Positions 35,364 through 43,401 of a stretch of DNA of 64,000 nt are shown one piece after another; position 1 is the first letter of the stretch, and every line of letters starts with the position of its first letter. Origin of the DNA: CAXXOK01 sp964497495 (GTDB lineage Bacteria > Bacillota > Clostridia > Christensenellales > Aristaeellaceae); contig CAZCCZ010000012.1 in the NCBI GenBank assembly GCA_964497495.1, positions 1 to 64,000 of the forward strand, given 5' to 3'. The notes under the pieces were generated by a model that was not told the DNA's origin, made no database searches, and worked only from the letters and a program-made list of their open reading frames with translations. The position numbers were made by a program, and so were the translations under genes.

Positions 35364-36438
35364 CGAAGCGGCGCTGCTTGCCCTGCCGCCTTACGGGCTG
35401 GCGCGGGCGGAGAAGCGGGCGTTCCTCGCCGCCGAACTTGCGGCGCTCACGCGCCGCCACGCGGCGGCCTGCCCCGAGTACGGAAAGATGCTCACGGCCG
35501 CGGGCGTTTCGCCGGAGGCGGTAACGTCCCCGGAGGCCGTTCCCCCGCTGCCCGTGCGGCTTTTTAAGGAGTTTTCCCTGAAAAGCGTTCCGGACGACGC
35601 GGTGTTTAAGACCCTTACCAGTTCCGGTACCACGGGGCAGCAGGTGAGCCGCATCTACCTCGACCGCGAAACCGCCGCACTGCAAAGCAAGGCGCTGGCA
35701 AAAATCATGAAAAGCACGCTGGGAAGCGCGCGCCTGCCTATGATCGTGGTGGACAGCCCCACCGTGGTTAAAGATCGCGCACTGTTCTCCGCACGCGGCG
35801 CGGGTATTCTGGGCTTCAGTCTTTTCGGGCGCGACCGGTTTTTCGCGCTGGACGAAGCCATGCGGCTGGATCTCGACGGGCTGACCGCCTTCCTTGCCAA
35901 ACACGAGGGCGAAACGATCTTCCTGTTCGGGTTCACCGCCATCGTATGGCAGCACTTTTACGAAGAGCTTGCCCGCCTGAAGCAAAAGCCCGACCTGCGC
36001 CGCGGCGTGCTGGTGCACGGCGGCGGCTGGAAAAAGCTCGAAGACCGGGCGGTGAGCCGCGAACGGTTCCGCGAGGCGCTTTACGAGGTTTGCGGTATCC
36101 AACGCGTGTTTGATTATTACGGCATGGCGGAGCAAACCGGCTCCATTTACATGGAATGTGAGCAGGGGCATTTGCACGCACCCGTCTGGGCGGACGTGAT
36201 CGTCCGCCGCCCCGCCGACTTCTCCGTGGCAGACGTCGGCGAGACGGGGTTGATCGAGGTGATCAGCGTGCTACCCCGAAGCTACCCCGGCCATGCGCTG
36301 CTCACCGAGGACGAAGGCCGGATTCTGGGCGAGGACGACTGTCCCTGCGGCCACAGGGGAAAATACTTCGAGGTGCTGGGCCGCGTAAAGCGCGCCGAGG
36401 CAAGGGGGTGCAGCGATACCTATGAGCCCGTCCGGTAA
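35356..36438 (+). CDS. LuxE-like acyl-protein synthetase
   Basis: A 360-residue member of the LuxE/PaaK-like adenylate-forming family. In luminous bacteria LuxE activates a fatty acid as acyl-AMP and passes it to the LuxC reductase. TLTSSGTTGQQVSRI (86-100) is the ATP-binding motif; VLVHGGGWKKL, the DYYGMAEQTGS block and the CPCGHRG segment near the C terminus are typical. No luciferase genes are present, so light production is not implied. It overlaps the ligase by eight bases and the LuxC-like gene by 17. Confidence 0.88.
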   Translation: MTDEAALLALPPYGLARAEKRAFLAAELAALTRRHAAACPEYGKMLTAAGVSPEAVTSPEAVPPLPVRLFKEFSLKSVPDDAVFKTLTSSGTTGQQVSRIYLDRETAALQSKALAKIMKSTLGSARLPMIVVDSPTVVKDRALFSARGAGILGFSLFGRDRFFALDEAMRLDLDGLTAFLAKHEGETIFLFGFTAIVWQHFYEELARLKQKPDLRRGVLVHGGGWKKLEDRAVSRERFREALYEVCGIQRVFDYYGMAEQTGSIYMECEQGHLHAPVWADVIVRRPADFSVADVGETGLIEVISVLPRSYPGHALLTEDEGRILGEDDCPCGHRGKYFEVLGRVKRAEARGCSDTYEPVR

Positions 36439-37636
36439 CGCTTCCCTGCGCGTGCGCTGCGGCCTTGCAGATCCCCGCGAAGCGGCGGGCGCGCCCGCGC
36501 TGCCCCCGTTCGACCCGCGCGCGACCGCCTTCCTTTCGGACCTTTCCGCCGCACTGCTGGCGGACGGACGCACCAGAGCCTACCCCGACGTGACGACCTT
36601 CGCGTTCTTCTGCCGCCGCGCCAACCTGGTAACCCTGCGCGCCGGTTGCGGCGACCTGTCCGGCCGCTTGGGGCGCGGGCTGGTGTTCCACATCGCGCCG
36701 GGCAACGTGCCTGTAAACTTCGCCTATTCGCTGGTTTCCGCGCTGCTGGCCGGCAACGCGAACGTCGTGAAGGCTTCCAGCCGGAACTTCGCGCAGACGG
36801 AGATCGTGTGCGAGGCCATGCGGACGCTGCTTCGCGGCGCGCACGCCGCGCTGCTTCCCTACGTGAACGTGGTGGAGTACCCGCGCGAGGCGCAGCGAAT
36901 GACCGAGGAGTTCAGCGCCCTGTGCGACGTGCGCGTGATCTGGGGCGGGGACGAGACCATCCGCCGCGTCCGACAGGCCCCGCTGCCCCCCCGAGCCTTC
37001 GACGTGACCTTCACCGACCGCTGGTCGCTGCTGGTGGCGGACGCGCGGGCCGTGGCCGAAATGGACGAGCCCTCGCTTGCCGCGGCGGCGCAGGGGTTTT
37101 ACAACGACGCCTACCTGTTCGACCAGAACGCCTGCACCGCGCCGAGGCTGGTGTACTGGCTGGGCGAAGGCGAATCCCTTGCCGCCGCGCAGGAACGCTT
37201 CTGGCGGGCGGTGCGCGCGCACGCCGCGCCGCGCTATCCCATCGACGCCGTAACCGCGGTGGACAAGCTGACCGCGCTCTACCGCGCGGCCCTCGCGCTG
37301 CCGGGCGCCGCGCTTACGCCCATGCCGGATAACCTGGCCGTGCGCATCCGGCTTACGGAACTCGCGCCGGAGGCGACGGACCTCCACTGCGAAGGCGGCT
37401 GCTTTCTGGAATACGCCTCCGCCGGGCTGGAGCCGCTGGTACCGTTGCTGGGGAAGAAGGCGCAGACCGTTTCCGTGCTGGGCGTCGATCCCCGAATGGT
37501 TCGGGATTTCGTGCTTTCGCGGGGCGTGCGCGGGGTGGACCGCGTAGTGCCCGTGGGCCGCACGCTGGACTTTTCCCTCGTCTGGGACGGGTACGACCTC
37601 GTTTCCGCCCTTTCGCGGCGCGTCGCGGTTGGTTGA
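36422..37636 (+). CDS. LuxC-like acyl reductase
   Basis: A 404-residue aldehyde dehydrogenase-like protein of the LuxC family, which reduces an activated acyl group to an aldehyde with NADPH. The Rossmann segment FHIAPGNVPVNFAYSLVSALLAGNANVVKAS-type region lies near 95-125, and Cys238 in FDQNACTAPR is the likely acyl-accepting cysteine. The adjacent LuxE-like protein is its expected partner. In this operon the product could be a long or short aldehyde used to modify a sugar or lipid; that is inference. Confidence 0.88.
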   Translation: MSPSGNASLRVRCGLADPREAAGAPALPPFDPRATAFLSDLSAALLADGRTRAYPDVTTFAFFCRRANLVTLRAGCGDLSGRLGRGLVFHIAPGNVPVNFAYSLVSALLAGNANVVKASSRNFAQTEIVCEAMRTLLRGAHAALLPYVNVVEYPREAQRMTEEFSALCDVRVIWGGDETIRRVRQAPLPPRAFDVTFTDRWSLLVADARAVAEMDEPSLAAAAQGFYNDAYLFDQNACTAPRLVYWLGEGESLAAAQERFWRAVRAHAAPRYPIDAVTAVDKLTALYRAALALPGAALTPMPDNLAVRIRLTELAPEATDLHCEGGCFLEYASAGLEPLVPLLGKKAQTVSVLGVDPRMVRDFVLSRGVRGVDRVVPVGRTLDFSLVWDGYDLVSALSRRVAVG

Positions 37637-37680
37637 CGCCGCCGTCCGTTCCCCCATCGTCTATGGTAAAGAGGTGCGTT

Positions 37681-38679
37681 ATGGCGAAGCCCTTGCTTTC
37701 CTTCGTGGTTCCCTGCTACCAAAGCGCGGAAACCGTCGGCACGGTGGTTCGGGAAATCGCCGACACGGTGAAAACCCGCGAGGCGGAGTTCGACCACGAA
37801 ATCATCCTCGTCAACGACGGCAGCCCGGACCGGGTGGCCTCCGTGATCACGGAGCTTTGTAAAACCTATCCTCAGATCGTGTTCGTAAACCTCAGCCGCA
37901 ATTTCGGGCAGCACAGCGCCCTGATGGCGGGCTTCGCCCGCGTGCGGGGAGACGTGGTCGTCTGTCTGGACGACGACGGCCAGACTCCCGCCGGCGAGTG
38001 CTTCAAGCTCGTGGACAAGGTACGCGAGGGGTACGACATCGTCTACGCGCAATACTCCAGCCGGGAGCAGAACGCCTTCCGCATTTTCGGCAGTCGCTTC
38101 AACGCCGCGTGCAACCGCTTCTTTTTCGGCCAGCCGGCCGACCTGACGGTGAACAGCTATTTCGCCTGCCAGCGTTTCGTGGTGGATACGGCGCTTAAAT
38201 ACCCCAACCCGTTTCCCTTCGTTTCCGGACTGCTGCTGCAAAGCGTAAGCCGCTACTGCAACGTGCCGGTCACCCACCGTCCGCGCACGCTGGGACGCAG
38301 CGGCTACACGCTGCACAAACTGGTCTCCCTGTGGACGAACGGGGTTACGGCGTTCTCCATCAAACCCCTGCGCTTCGCCAACTATCTGGGCTGGATCACG
38401 GCGGTCGCTGGTTTCATCTTCGCCGTCGTCACGGTCATCCGCAAGATCGTCACCCCGAACATCGAAGCCGGCTGGTCCTCGACCATCGCGGTGCTGCTGG
38501 TGCTGGGCGGTATGATCATCGCGCTCATCGGCATCATGGGCGAATATATCGGCCGCATCTACCTGAGCATCAACCGCTGCCCGCAGTACGTCGTCCGCAA
38601 CGTCGTGGACCGCCGTCCATCCGAGGTGTGCGCGTGCACGGTGGAAGCGCCCGCCGCAAAGGAGGCCGACAAGCCATGA
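37681..38679 (+). CDS. Polyprenyl-phosphate glycosyltransferase, ArnC/GtrB/DPM1-like
   Basis: A 332-residue family 2 glycosyltransferase. The cytoplasmic catalytic part has VVPCYQSAE, VNDGSPD and the DXD-type Asp97-Asp99 (CLDDDGQTPAGE); the acceptor loop has NLSRNFGQHSALMAGF. Two C-terminal membrane helices (about 236-256 and 267-289) anchor it. Such enzymes transfer a sugar from a nucleotide sugar to undecaprenyl phosphate for later use outside the cell. The ATG at 37681 has AGAGGTG upstream. The following GNAT begins in its stop. Confidence 0.9.
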   Translation: MAKPLLSFVVPCYQSAETVGTVVREIADTVKTREAEFDHEIILVNDGSPDRVASVITELCKTYPQIVFVNLSRNFGQHSALMAGFARVRGDVVVCLDDDGQTPAGECFKLVDKVREGYDIVYAQYSSREQNAFRIFGSRFNAACNRFFFGQPADLTVNSYFACQRFVVDTALKYPNPFPFVSGLLLQSVSRYCNVPVTHRPRTLGRSGYTLHKLVSLWTNGVTAFSIKPLRFANYLGWITAVAGFIFAVVTVIRKIVTPNIEAGWSSTIAVLLVLGGMIIALIGIMGEYIGRIYLSINRCPQYVVRNVVDRRPSEVCACTVEAPAAKEADKP

Positions 38680-39431
38680 AGATCGTCCACGCGACGTTTG
38701 AAATGAAGAATCTGGGCGTAGACGCTTACGAAATCATACCGGGCGAAGGCGACACAGCCGCGGATTTCGCCCGCGAGGAGCGGCGGCTTCTGGCCGAGGG
38801 CACGCAGTACCTGGTGGTGAAAGCCCCCGTGAACAGCGCGGACTGGCTTTTCGGCCTTCCCGCGCTTGGTTACACGTTCGTAGAGACCGTATTCCGCGTG
38901 GCCGTCCGACGCGGCGAATACCACATGCCGCAAAGCGTCGCGCGCTTCGACCGGGGGCTTACCGTAACCGAGCGCACGGCGGAACCCGATCGCGAGCGCG
39001 TGTACACGCATATCCGCACCGGGGTATTCAAGAGCGATCGCGTCTCCATCGACCCCGCGTTCACCCCGGAACAGGCCGCCAACCGTTACGTCAACTGGCT
39101 GCGGCAGATGCTGGGCGGCGGCGGGAAGTTATACGAGGTGCTGCAGGGGGAAAAGCCCGTGGGCTTTTTCGTAATCATGCGGGTGGACGTGAAAACCGTG
39201 GACCCCGTATTGATGGGCCTGTACGACGAGGCCAACGACCGCGGCATGGGTGCGCTGCTGCACAAGAAAACGCTGGACACCTGCTTTACAATGGATTGCG
39301 AACGGATCACTTCCACCATCGTCAGCAACAACGCCAAGGTGCTGCGGGTATACGTCAACGCGGGCGCGGCGATCACCGACGTTCTTTACACCTACGTAAA
39401 GCACGTGCGCGGGAAGGACGCAGTGCAATGA
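38676..39431 (+). CDS. GNAT acyltransferase, WecD-like
   Basis: A 251-residue GNAT protein. The N-terminal part (YLVVKAPVNSADWLFGLPALG, then GYTFVETVFRV) resembles WecD and related nucleotide-sugar N-acetyltransferases. The C-terminal GNAT core has KPVGFFVI, NDRGMGALLHKKTLD (acyl-CoA pyrophosphate loop region) and STIVSNNAKVLRVYVNAGA. It probably N-acylates an amino sugar. The donor may be acetyl-CoA or the acyl group made by the upstream carrier-protein genes. It is coupled by ATGA to both neighbours. Confidence 0.8.
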   Translation: MKIVHATFEMKNLGVDAYEIIPGEGDTAADFAREERRLLAEGTQYLVVKAPVNSADWLFGLPALGYTFVETVFRVAVRRGEYHMPQSVARFDRGLTVTERTAEPDRERVYTHIRTGVFKSDRVSIDPAFTPEQAANRYVNWLRQMLGGGGKLYEVLQGEKPVGFFVIMRVDVKTVDPVLMGLYDEANDRGMGALLHKKTLDTCFTMDCERITSTIVSNNAKVLRVYVNAGAAITDVLYTYVKHVRGKDAVQ

Positions 39432-39823
39432 AACCGGAAAGTACCGTTGATCAGAAGGGCATCGCGCGTTTTCTGCGCGTGCCCCCGAAGGATTTTCTGC
39501 TTTTGCACGCAACCCTGCTGCTCTACTCGGTGGCCAGCGTGTTCGCCAAGGGCGCGGGCAACGATCTGGTTCTGCGCGAGACGACCGGGATAATTATTTT
39601 TCTGGCATTGGAAGCGTTCACCCTCGGCGTGTACGCGGTGCTCTGGCAACAGACGCTCAAGCGGATGCCTCTCGGCTTCGCGTACAGCAACAAGGGCGTC
39701 TGCACGCTGTGGACCTGCCTGTTCGGGCTGATTTTCTTCGGCGAAAGCCTCACCTGGGGAAAGGCGATCGGCATTATCGTGGTGCTGGCAGGCGTGTGGC
39801 TGGTGGTGAGCGAACATGAGTAG
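39428..39823 (+). CDS. SMR/EamA-type small membrane transporter, subunit 1
   Basis: A 131-residue protein with four predicted helices and a 22-residue cytoplasmic lead. The last two helices carry NKGVCTLWTCLFGLIFFGESLTWGKAIGI-type sequence, the half-size DMT fold. It overlaps the second small transporter by eight bases, an arrangement like ArnE-ArnF, which flips undecaprenyl-phosphate-linked aminoarabinose. Its position beside the ArnC-like enzyme supports flippase function over drug efflux. Confidence 0.8.
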   Translation: MKPESTVDQKGIARFLRVPPKDFLLLHATLLLYSVASVFAKGAGNDLVLRETTGIIIFLALEAFTLGVYAVLWQQTLKRMPLGFAYSNKGVCTLWTCLFGLIFFGESLTWGKAIGIIVVLAGVWLVVSEHE

Positions 39824-40160
39824 CGGCGTCGTGATCTATCTGATTACCCCGCTGCTCTCGGCGGTTTCGCAGCTGATGCTCAAGAAGGCCGCGGATAATC
39901 CGAAGCACACGGGCATCCGGTTTTACGTGAATCCTACCGTGATCCTCGCCTACGTGCTCTTTTTCGGCTGCATGGTCCTAAACGTCGTGGCTCTGCAGAC
40001 GCTGGAGCTTACGGTGGCCAGCGTTCTGGAGGCGTCCGGTTTTCTGTACGTCATGGCGCTGGGCGCGCTGTTCCTGAAGGAAAAGGTGACGCCGCGCAAG
40101 CTGCTGGGCAACGCGCTGATCGTGACGGGAATCGTGATCACGCTGGTGGTAAAAATTTAA
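39816..40160 (+). CDS. SMR/EamA-type small membrane transporter, subunit 2
   Basis: A 114-residue four-helix SMR-like protein. The region QTLELTVASVLEASGFLYV and the final GALFLKEKVTPRKLLGNALI match EmrE/ArnF-type half transporters. It probably forms a heterodimer with the preceding protein, given the overlap. A sugar-lipid flippase is the likely role; the lipid is unknown. Confidence 0.8.
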   Translation: MSSGVVIYLITPLLSAVSQLMLKKAADNPKHTGIRFYVNPTVILAYVLFFGCMVLNVVALQTLELTVASVLEASGFLYVMALGALFLKEKVTPRKLLGNALIVTGIVITLVVKI

Positions 40161-40170
40161 GGAGCGTGGG

Positions 40171-40731
40171 ATGATGAAACATCTCGGCACGAAACGGTTG
40201 GAAACCGACAGGCTCATTCTGCGTCCCTTCGCGCCGGACGACGCACCCGCGATGTACCGCAACTGGGCAAACGACCCGGAAGTAACCAGATATCTCACCT
40301 GGCCGGTCCACGCGGGGACGGACGTGACCGAAAAAGTCCTCGCGGGCTGGGTTTCCCGGTACGGCGAGCCGGATTTTTACCAGTGGGCTGTCGTGCCCAA
40401 GGACGTGGGCGAGCCGGTGGGCAGCATTTCCGTGGTGCGGCGGGACGATACCGTGGGTTCCGTGCACATCGGCTACTGCATCGGCAGGCGCTGGTGGCGG
40501 CAGGGCATCACCAGCGAGGCGCTCCGCGAACTGCTGCGGTTCTTCTTCGAAGAAGTCGGGGTCAACCGCGTGGATTCCCGCCACGACCCGCGTAACCCCA
40601 ATTCCGGCCGGGTTATGGCAAGCTGCGGCATGACGAAAGAGGGTACGCTGCGACAGGCCGATCACAACAACCAGGGCATTTGCGACTGTACGATATACGG
40701 CATTCTGGCCGACGAATATTTCAGGCGCTGA
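40171..40731 (+). CDS. GNAT acetyltransferase, RimJ/RimL type
   Basis: A 186-residue GNAT protein with the RimJ/RimL start ETDRLILRPFAPDDA, then WANDPEVTRYLTW, a VGSVHIGYCIGRRWWRQGITSEAL core and MASCGMTKEGTLRQ at the end. The family acetylates protein N-termini, small amines or antibiotics. The gene has a good AAGGAG site 10 bases after the SMR pair, so it may be the last gene of the operon. It could act on the same glycan or be unrelated. Confidence 0.82.
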   Translation: MMKHLGTKRLETDRLILRPFAPDDAPAMYRNWANDPEVTRYLTWPVHAGTDVTEKVLAGWVSRYGEPDFYQWAVVPKDVGEPVGSISVVRRDDTVGSVHIGYCIGRRWWRQGITSEALRELLRFFFEEVGVNRVDSRHDPRNPNSGRVMASCGMTKEGTLRQADHNNQGICDCTIYGILADEYFRR

Positions 40732-40735
40732 ACCC

Positions 40736-40772
40736 GCCCCGCTTTTCCGGGGCTTCCGGAGCCGTGCTCCGG
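40736..40772 (+). repeat. Two adjacent hairpins upstream of trpS
   Basis: GCCCCG...CGGGGC (40736-40741/40748-40753) and CCGGAG...CTCCGG (40756-40761/40767-40772). Neither is followed by a T-run, so a terminator or attenuator function is uncertain. Confidence 0.35.
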
Positions 40773-40794
40773 TCAATAGAAGGAGGAACCCGCC

Positions 40795-41817
40795 ATGCAG
40801 ACCCAACCGACATCCCAAACGAAACCAATTATCTTTTCCGGCATCCAGCCCTCCGGCACGTTGACGCTGGGCAACTATATCGGAGCGCTGAAAAACTTCG
40901 TGCTTCTGCAGGACGATTACGACTGCGTCTACTGCGTGGTAGACCTGCACACCCTGACCGTGCGGCAGGACGCGGTGGAACTGCGCAGGCGCAGCCTGGA
41001 GGTGGCGGCCCTTTACATGGCCGTAGGCCTCGACCCGAAAAAGAGCCTGATCTTCTGCCAGAGCCACGTAAGCGCCCACGCGGAGCTGGCGTGGATATTG
41101 AACTGCTTCACCTACGTGGGGGAATTGCAACGTATGACGCAATATAAGGACAAGTGCGCCAAGCACGCCGACAACATCAACGCCGGGCTGCTGACCTACC
41201 CCGTGCTCATGGCGGCGGATATTCTGCTGTACCAGACGCATCTGGTGCCCATCGGGGCCGACCAAAAGCAGCATCTGGAGATCACGCGGGACATCGCCCA
41301 GCGCTTTAACGCACTGTACGGCGACGTGTTCACCATGCCGGACGCCTACATCGGCAAGGTGGGCAGCCGCGTGATGAGCCTGCAGGAGCCCACCCGCAAG
41401 ATGAGCAAGTCCGACCCCGAGGACACCTACATCGCGTTGCTGGACAAACCAGAGGATATCCGCCGCAAAGTGAAGCGCGCCGTTACGGACAGCGACGGGG
41501 AGATCCGTTTCGATCCCGCGAACAAGCCCGGCGTCAGCAACCTGCTTTCCATCCTGGCCGCGCTCACGGGCGAAACCGCGGAACAGGCGGCGGCCTCGCT
41601 GTCCGGCCTGGGTTACGGGGAACTGAAAACCCGCGTGGCCGATTGCGTGATCGACACGCTGGCCCCCGTGCAGGCGGAGTATAAGCGCATCATGGGCGAC
41701 AAGGCCGCCCTGCAGGCCGTGCTGGACGGCTGCGCGCAGGAAGCTTCCCGCCGCGCCAACCGGACGCTGGACAAGGTGAAGCGCAAGGTCGGCTGCGCGG
41801 CGCGCGGCAAGGCCTGA
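40795..41817 (+). CDS. trpS: Tryptophanyl-tRNA synthetase
   Basis: A class I synthetase of 340 residues. SGIQPSGTLTLGNYIGAL holds the HIGH-type motif (TLGN), MAADILLY and VGADQKQHLE-type sequences (IGADQKQHLE) bind tryptophan, and KMSKS is at 202-206. Length is normal for bacterial TrpRS. GGAGG precedes the ATG. No T-box is visible in the short upstream gap. Confidence 0.97.
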   Translation: MQTQPTSQTKPIIFSGIQPSGTLTLGNYIGALKNFVLLQDDYDCVYCVVDLHTLTVRQDAVELRRRSLEVAALYMAVGLDPKKSLIFCQSHVSAHAELAWILNCFTYVGELQRMTQYKDKCAKHADNINAGLLTYPVLMAADILLYQTHLVPIGADQKQHLEITRDIAQRFNALYGDVFTMPDAYIGKVGSRVMSLQEPTRKMSKSDPEDTYIALLDKPEDIRRKVKRAVTDSDGEIRFDPANKPGVSNLLSILAALTGETAEQAAASLSGLGYGELKTRVADCVIDTLAPVQAEYKRIMGDKAALQAVLDGCAQEASRRANRTLDKVKRKVGCAARGKA

Positions 41818-41891
41818 ATTGGCGAACGTCCGTTTTCCGCCGATACGTCCCTTTCCCCCTCCCCCACAGCCGCTTTAAAGGAGCAAACCCC

Positions 41892-43307
41892 ATGAACGAA
41901 AACCGTCAATATGACGTTATCATCATCGGCGCAGGCCCCGCGGGAATTTTCACCGCTTTGGAAATGACCGAGCGCAAGCCCCTGAGCCGCGTGCTGATCG
42001 TGGATACGGGCCGCGCCATCGACCGCCGCTTTTGCCCCGCGCGCGTCAACGGACAGTGCGCCCACTGCGACCCCTGCGCCATCGTGCACGGCTGGGCGGG
42101 CGCGGGCGCGTTCAGCGACGGCAAGCTGAGCCTCTCCGACGAGGTGGGCGGCCAGATCAGTGAATATATGGGCCACAAGCGCGCCATGGAATACATCAAG
42201 CGTGCGGACGACCTGTACCTGCGTTTCGGCGCCAGCACCGTGGTGCACGGCCGGGACGACCGCCGCGTGGAGGAGATCGCCTACCAGGCCAGCCGGTACA
42301 ACATCCGACTGATCCCCTGCCCCGTGCGCCACCTGGGCACGGAAAACGCGGGGCCGGTGCTGGGCGCGATGCACGACCATCTGGTGGAGCATACGGACAC
42401 CACTTTTCTGGAACTGACCACCGCGCAGGATATTCTGGTGGAGGACGGCCGCGTGGTCGGCGTTACCCTGAAAACCAAAAACAGCGAGGTATTCACCGCC
42501 CGCGCGCCCTTCGTGGTGGCCGCTCCCGGGCGCGGCGGCGCGCAGTGGCTTTCCGAAACCGTGGGCAAGCTGGGTTTGCGCACCAAGAACAACGAGGTGG
42601 ACATCGGCGTGCGCGTGGAAGTGCCCAACGCCATCATGGACGGGTTGACGAGCGACCTGTACGAGGCCAAGCTGGTGTATTACAGCGACACCTACGAAAA
42701 CAAGGTGCGCACTTTCTGCATGAACCCCGGCGGCGAGGTGAGCCAGGAGCACTACGAGGGTGGCATCGCCGTGGTCAACGGCCACAGCTACGAGGACCCC
42801 GCACGTCGCACCGGCAACACCAATTTCGCGCTTCTGGTGAGCACGTCGTTCACCGAGCCGTTCAACCAGCCCATCGAATACGGCCGCTACATCGCGCAGC
42901 TGGGTAACATGCTTACCGGCGGCCCCATCATGGTGCAACGTCTGGGCGACCTGCTGAAAGGCCGCCGCACGGATACCAGCCGCCTGCGGAAATCCACCAC
43001 CATTCCAACGCTTTCCACCGCCGTGCCCGGCGACTTGAGCTTCGTTTTGCCCGCGCGCCATTTAACCAGCATCATCGAAACGCTTCGCGCGCTGGATCAT
43101 CTGGCCCCCGGCCTGTACAGCCAGAACACGCTGCTGTACGGCGTGGAGGTAAAATTCTACTCCAGCAAGGTACTGGTGAGCAACGATTTTGAAACCGCCA
43201 TCCTGGGGCTGTACACCATCGGGGACGGCGCGGGCATCACCCGCGGGCTGATGCAGGCCAGCGTGACGGGGATGGCCGTGGCGGACGACATTGCCGCGAA
43301 AGGGTAA
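41892..43307 (+). CDS. FAD-dependent dehydrogenase, COG2509-like
   Basis: A 471-residue flavoprotein. The dinucleotide-binding motif is GAGPAG (13-18), with an acidic residue at the end of the second strand. NGQCAHCDPC near 50-60 gives three close cysteines, and a GAGAFSDGKL segment and the C-terminal GDGAGITRGLMQASVTGMAVAD flavin-binding block are typical of the uncharacterised family often annotated as FAD-dependent dehydrogenase. The substrate is unknown. It has a good AAAGGAG site and is the last plus-strand gene before a bidirectional terminator. Confidence 0.85.
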   Translation: MNENRQYDVIIIGAGPAGIFTALEMTERKPLSRVLIVDTGRAIDRRFCPARVNGQCAHCDPCAIVHGWAGAGAFSDGKLSLSDEVGGQISEYMGHKRAMEYIKRADDLYLRFGASTVVHGRDDRRVEEIAYQASRYNIRLIPCPVRHLGTENAGPVLGAMHDHLVEHTDTTFLELTTAQDILVEDGRVVGVTLKTKNSEVFTARAPFVVAAPGRGGAQWLSETVGKLGLRTKNNEVDIGVRVEVPNAIMDGLTSDLYEAKLVYYSDTYENKVRTFCMNPGGEVSQEHYEGGIAVVNGHSYEDPARRTGNTNFALLVSTSFTEPFNQPIEYGRYIAQLGNMLTGGPIMVQRLGDLLKGRRTDTSRLRKSTTIPTLSTAVPGDLSFVLPARHLTSIIETLRALDHLAPGLYSQNTLLYGVEVKFYSSKVLVSNDFETAILGLYTIGDGAGITRGLMQASVTGMAVADDIAAKG

Positions 43308-43355
43308 CCCTTACCCGGAGTTTCGAAAATACCCCTCCTGAAATCTGCGTCTGCG

Positions 43356-43401
43356 AACGCAAGGGAAGCCGCATCCGACGATGCGGCTTCCTTTGCGTTT
43401 T
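43356..43401. terminator. Bidirectional terminator
   Basis: A 19-base-pair stem (43356-43374 with 43381-43399, one G-T pair), loop CCGACG, with T-runs on both sides. It serves the FAD protein gene and the LCP gene, whose stop codon touches it. Confidence 0.9.

Noticed and set aside
35356..37636. A bioluminescence (lux) operon
   Set aside because: LuxC- and LuxE-like genes are present, but no luxA, luxB or luxD. Similar reductases occur in surface-polymer loci, so light emission is not supported.
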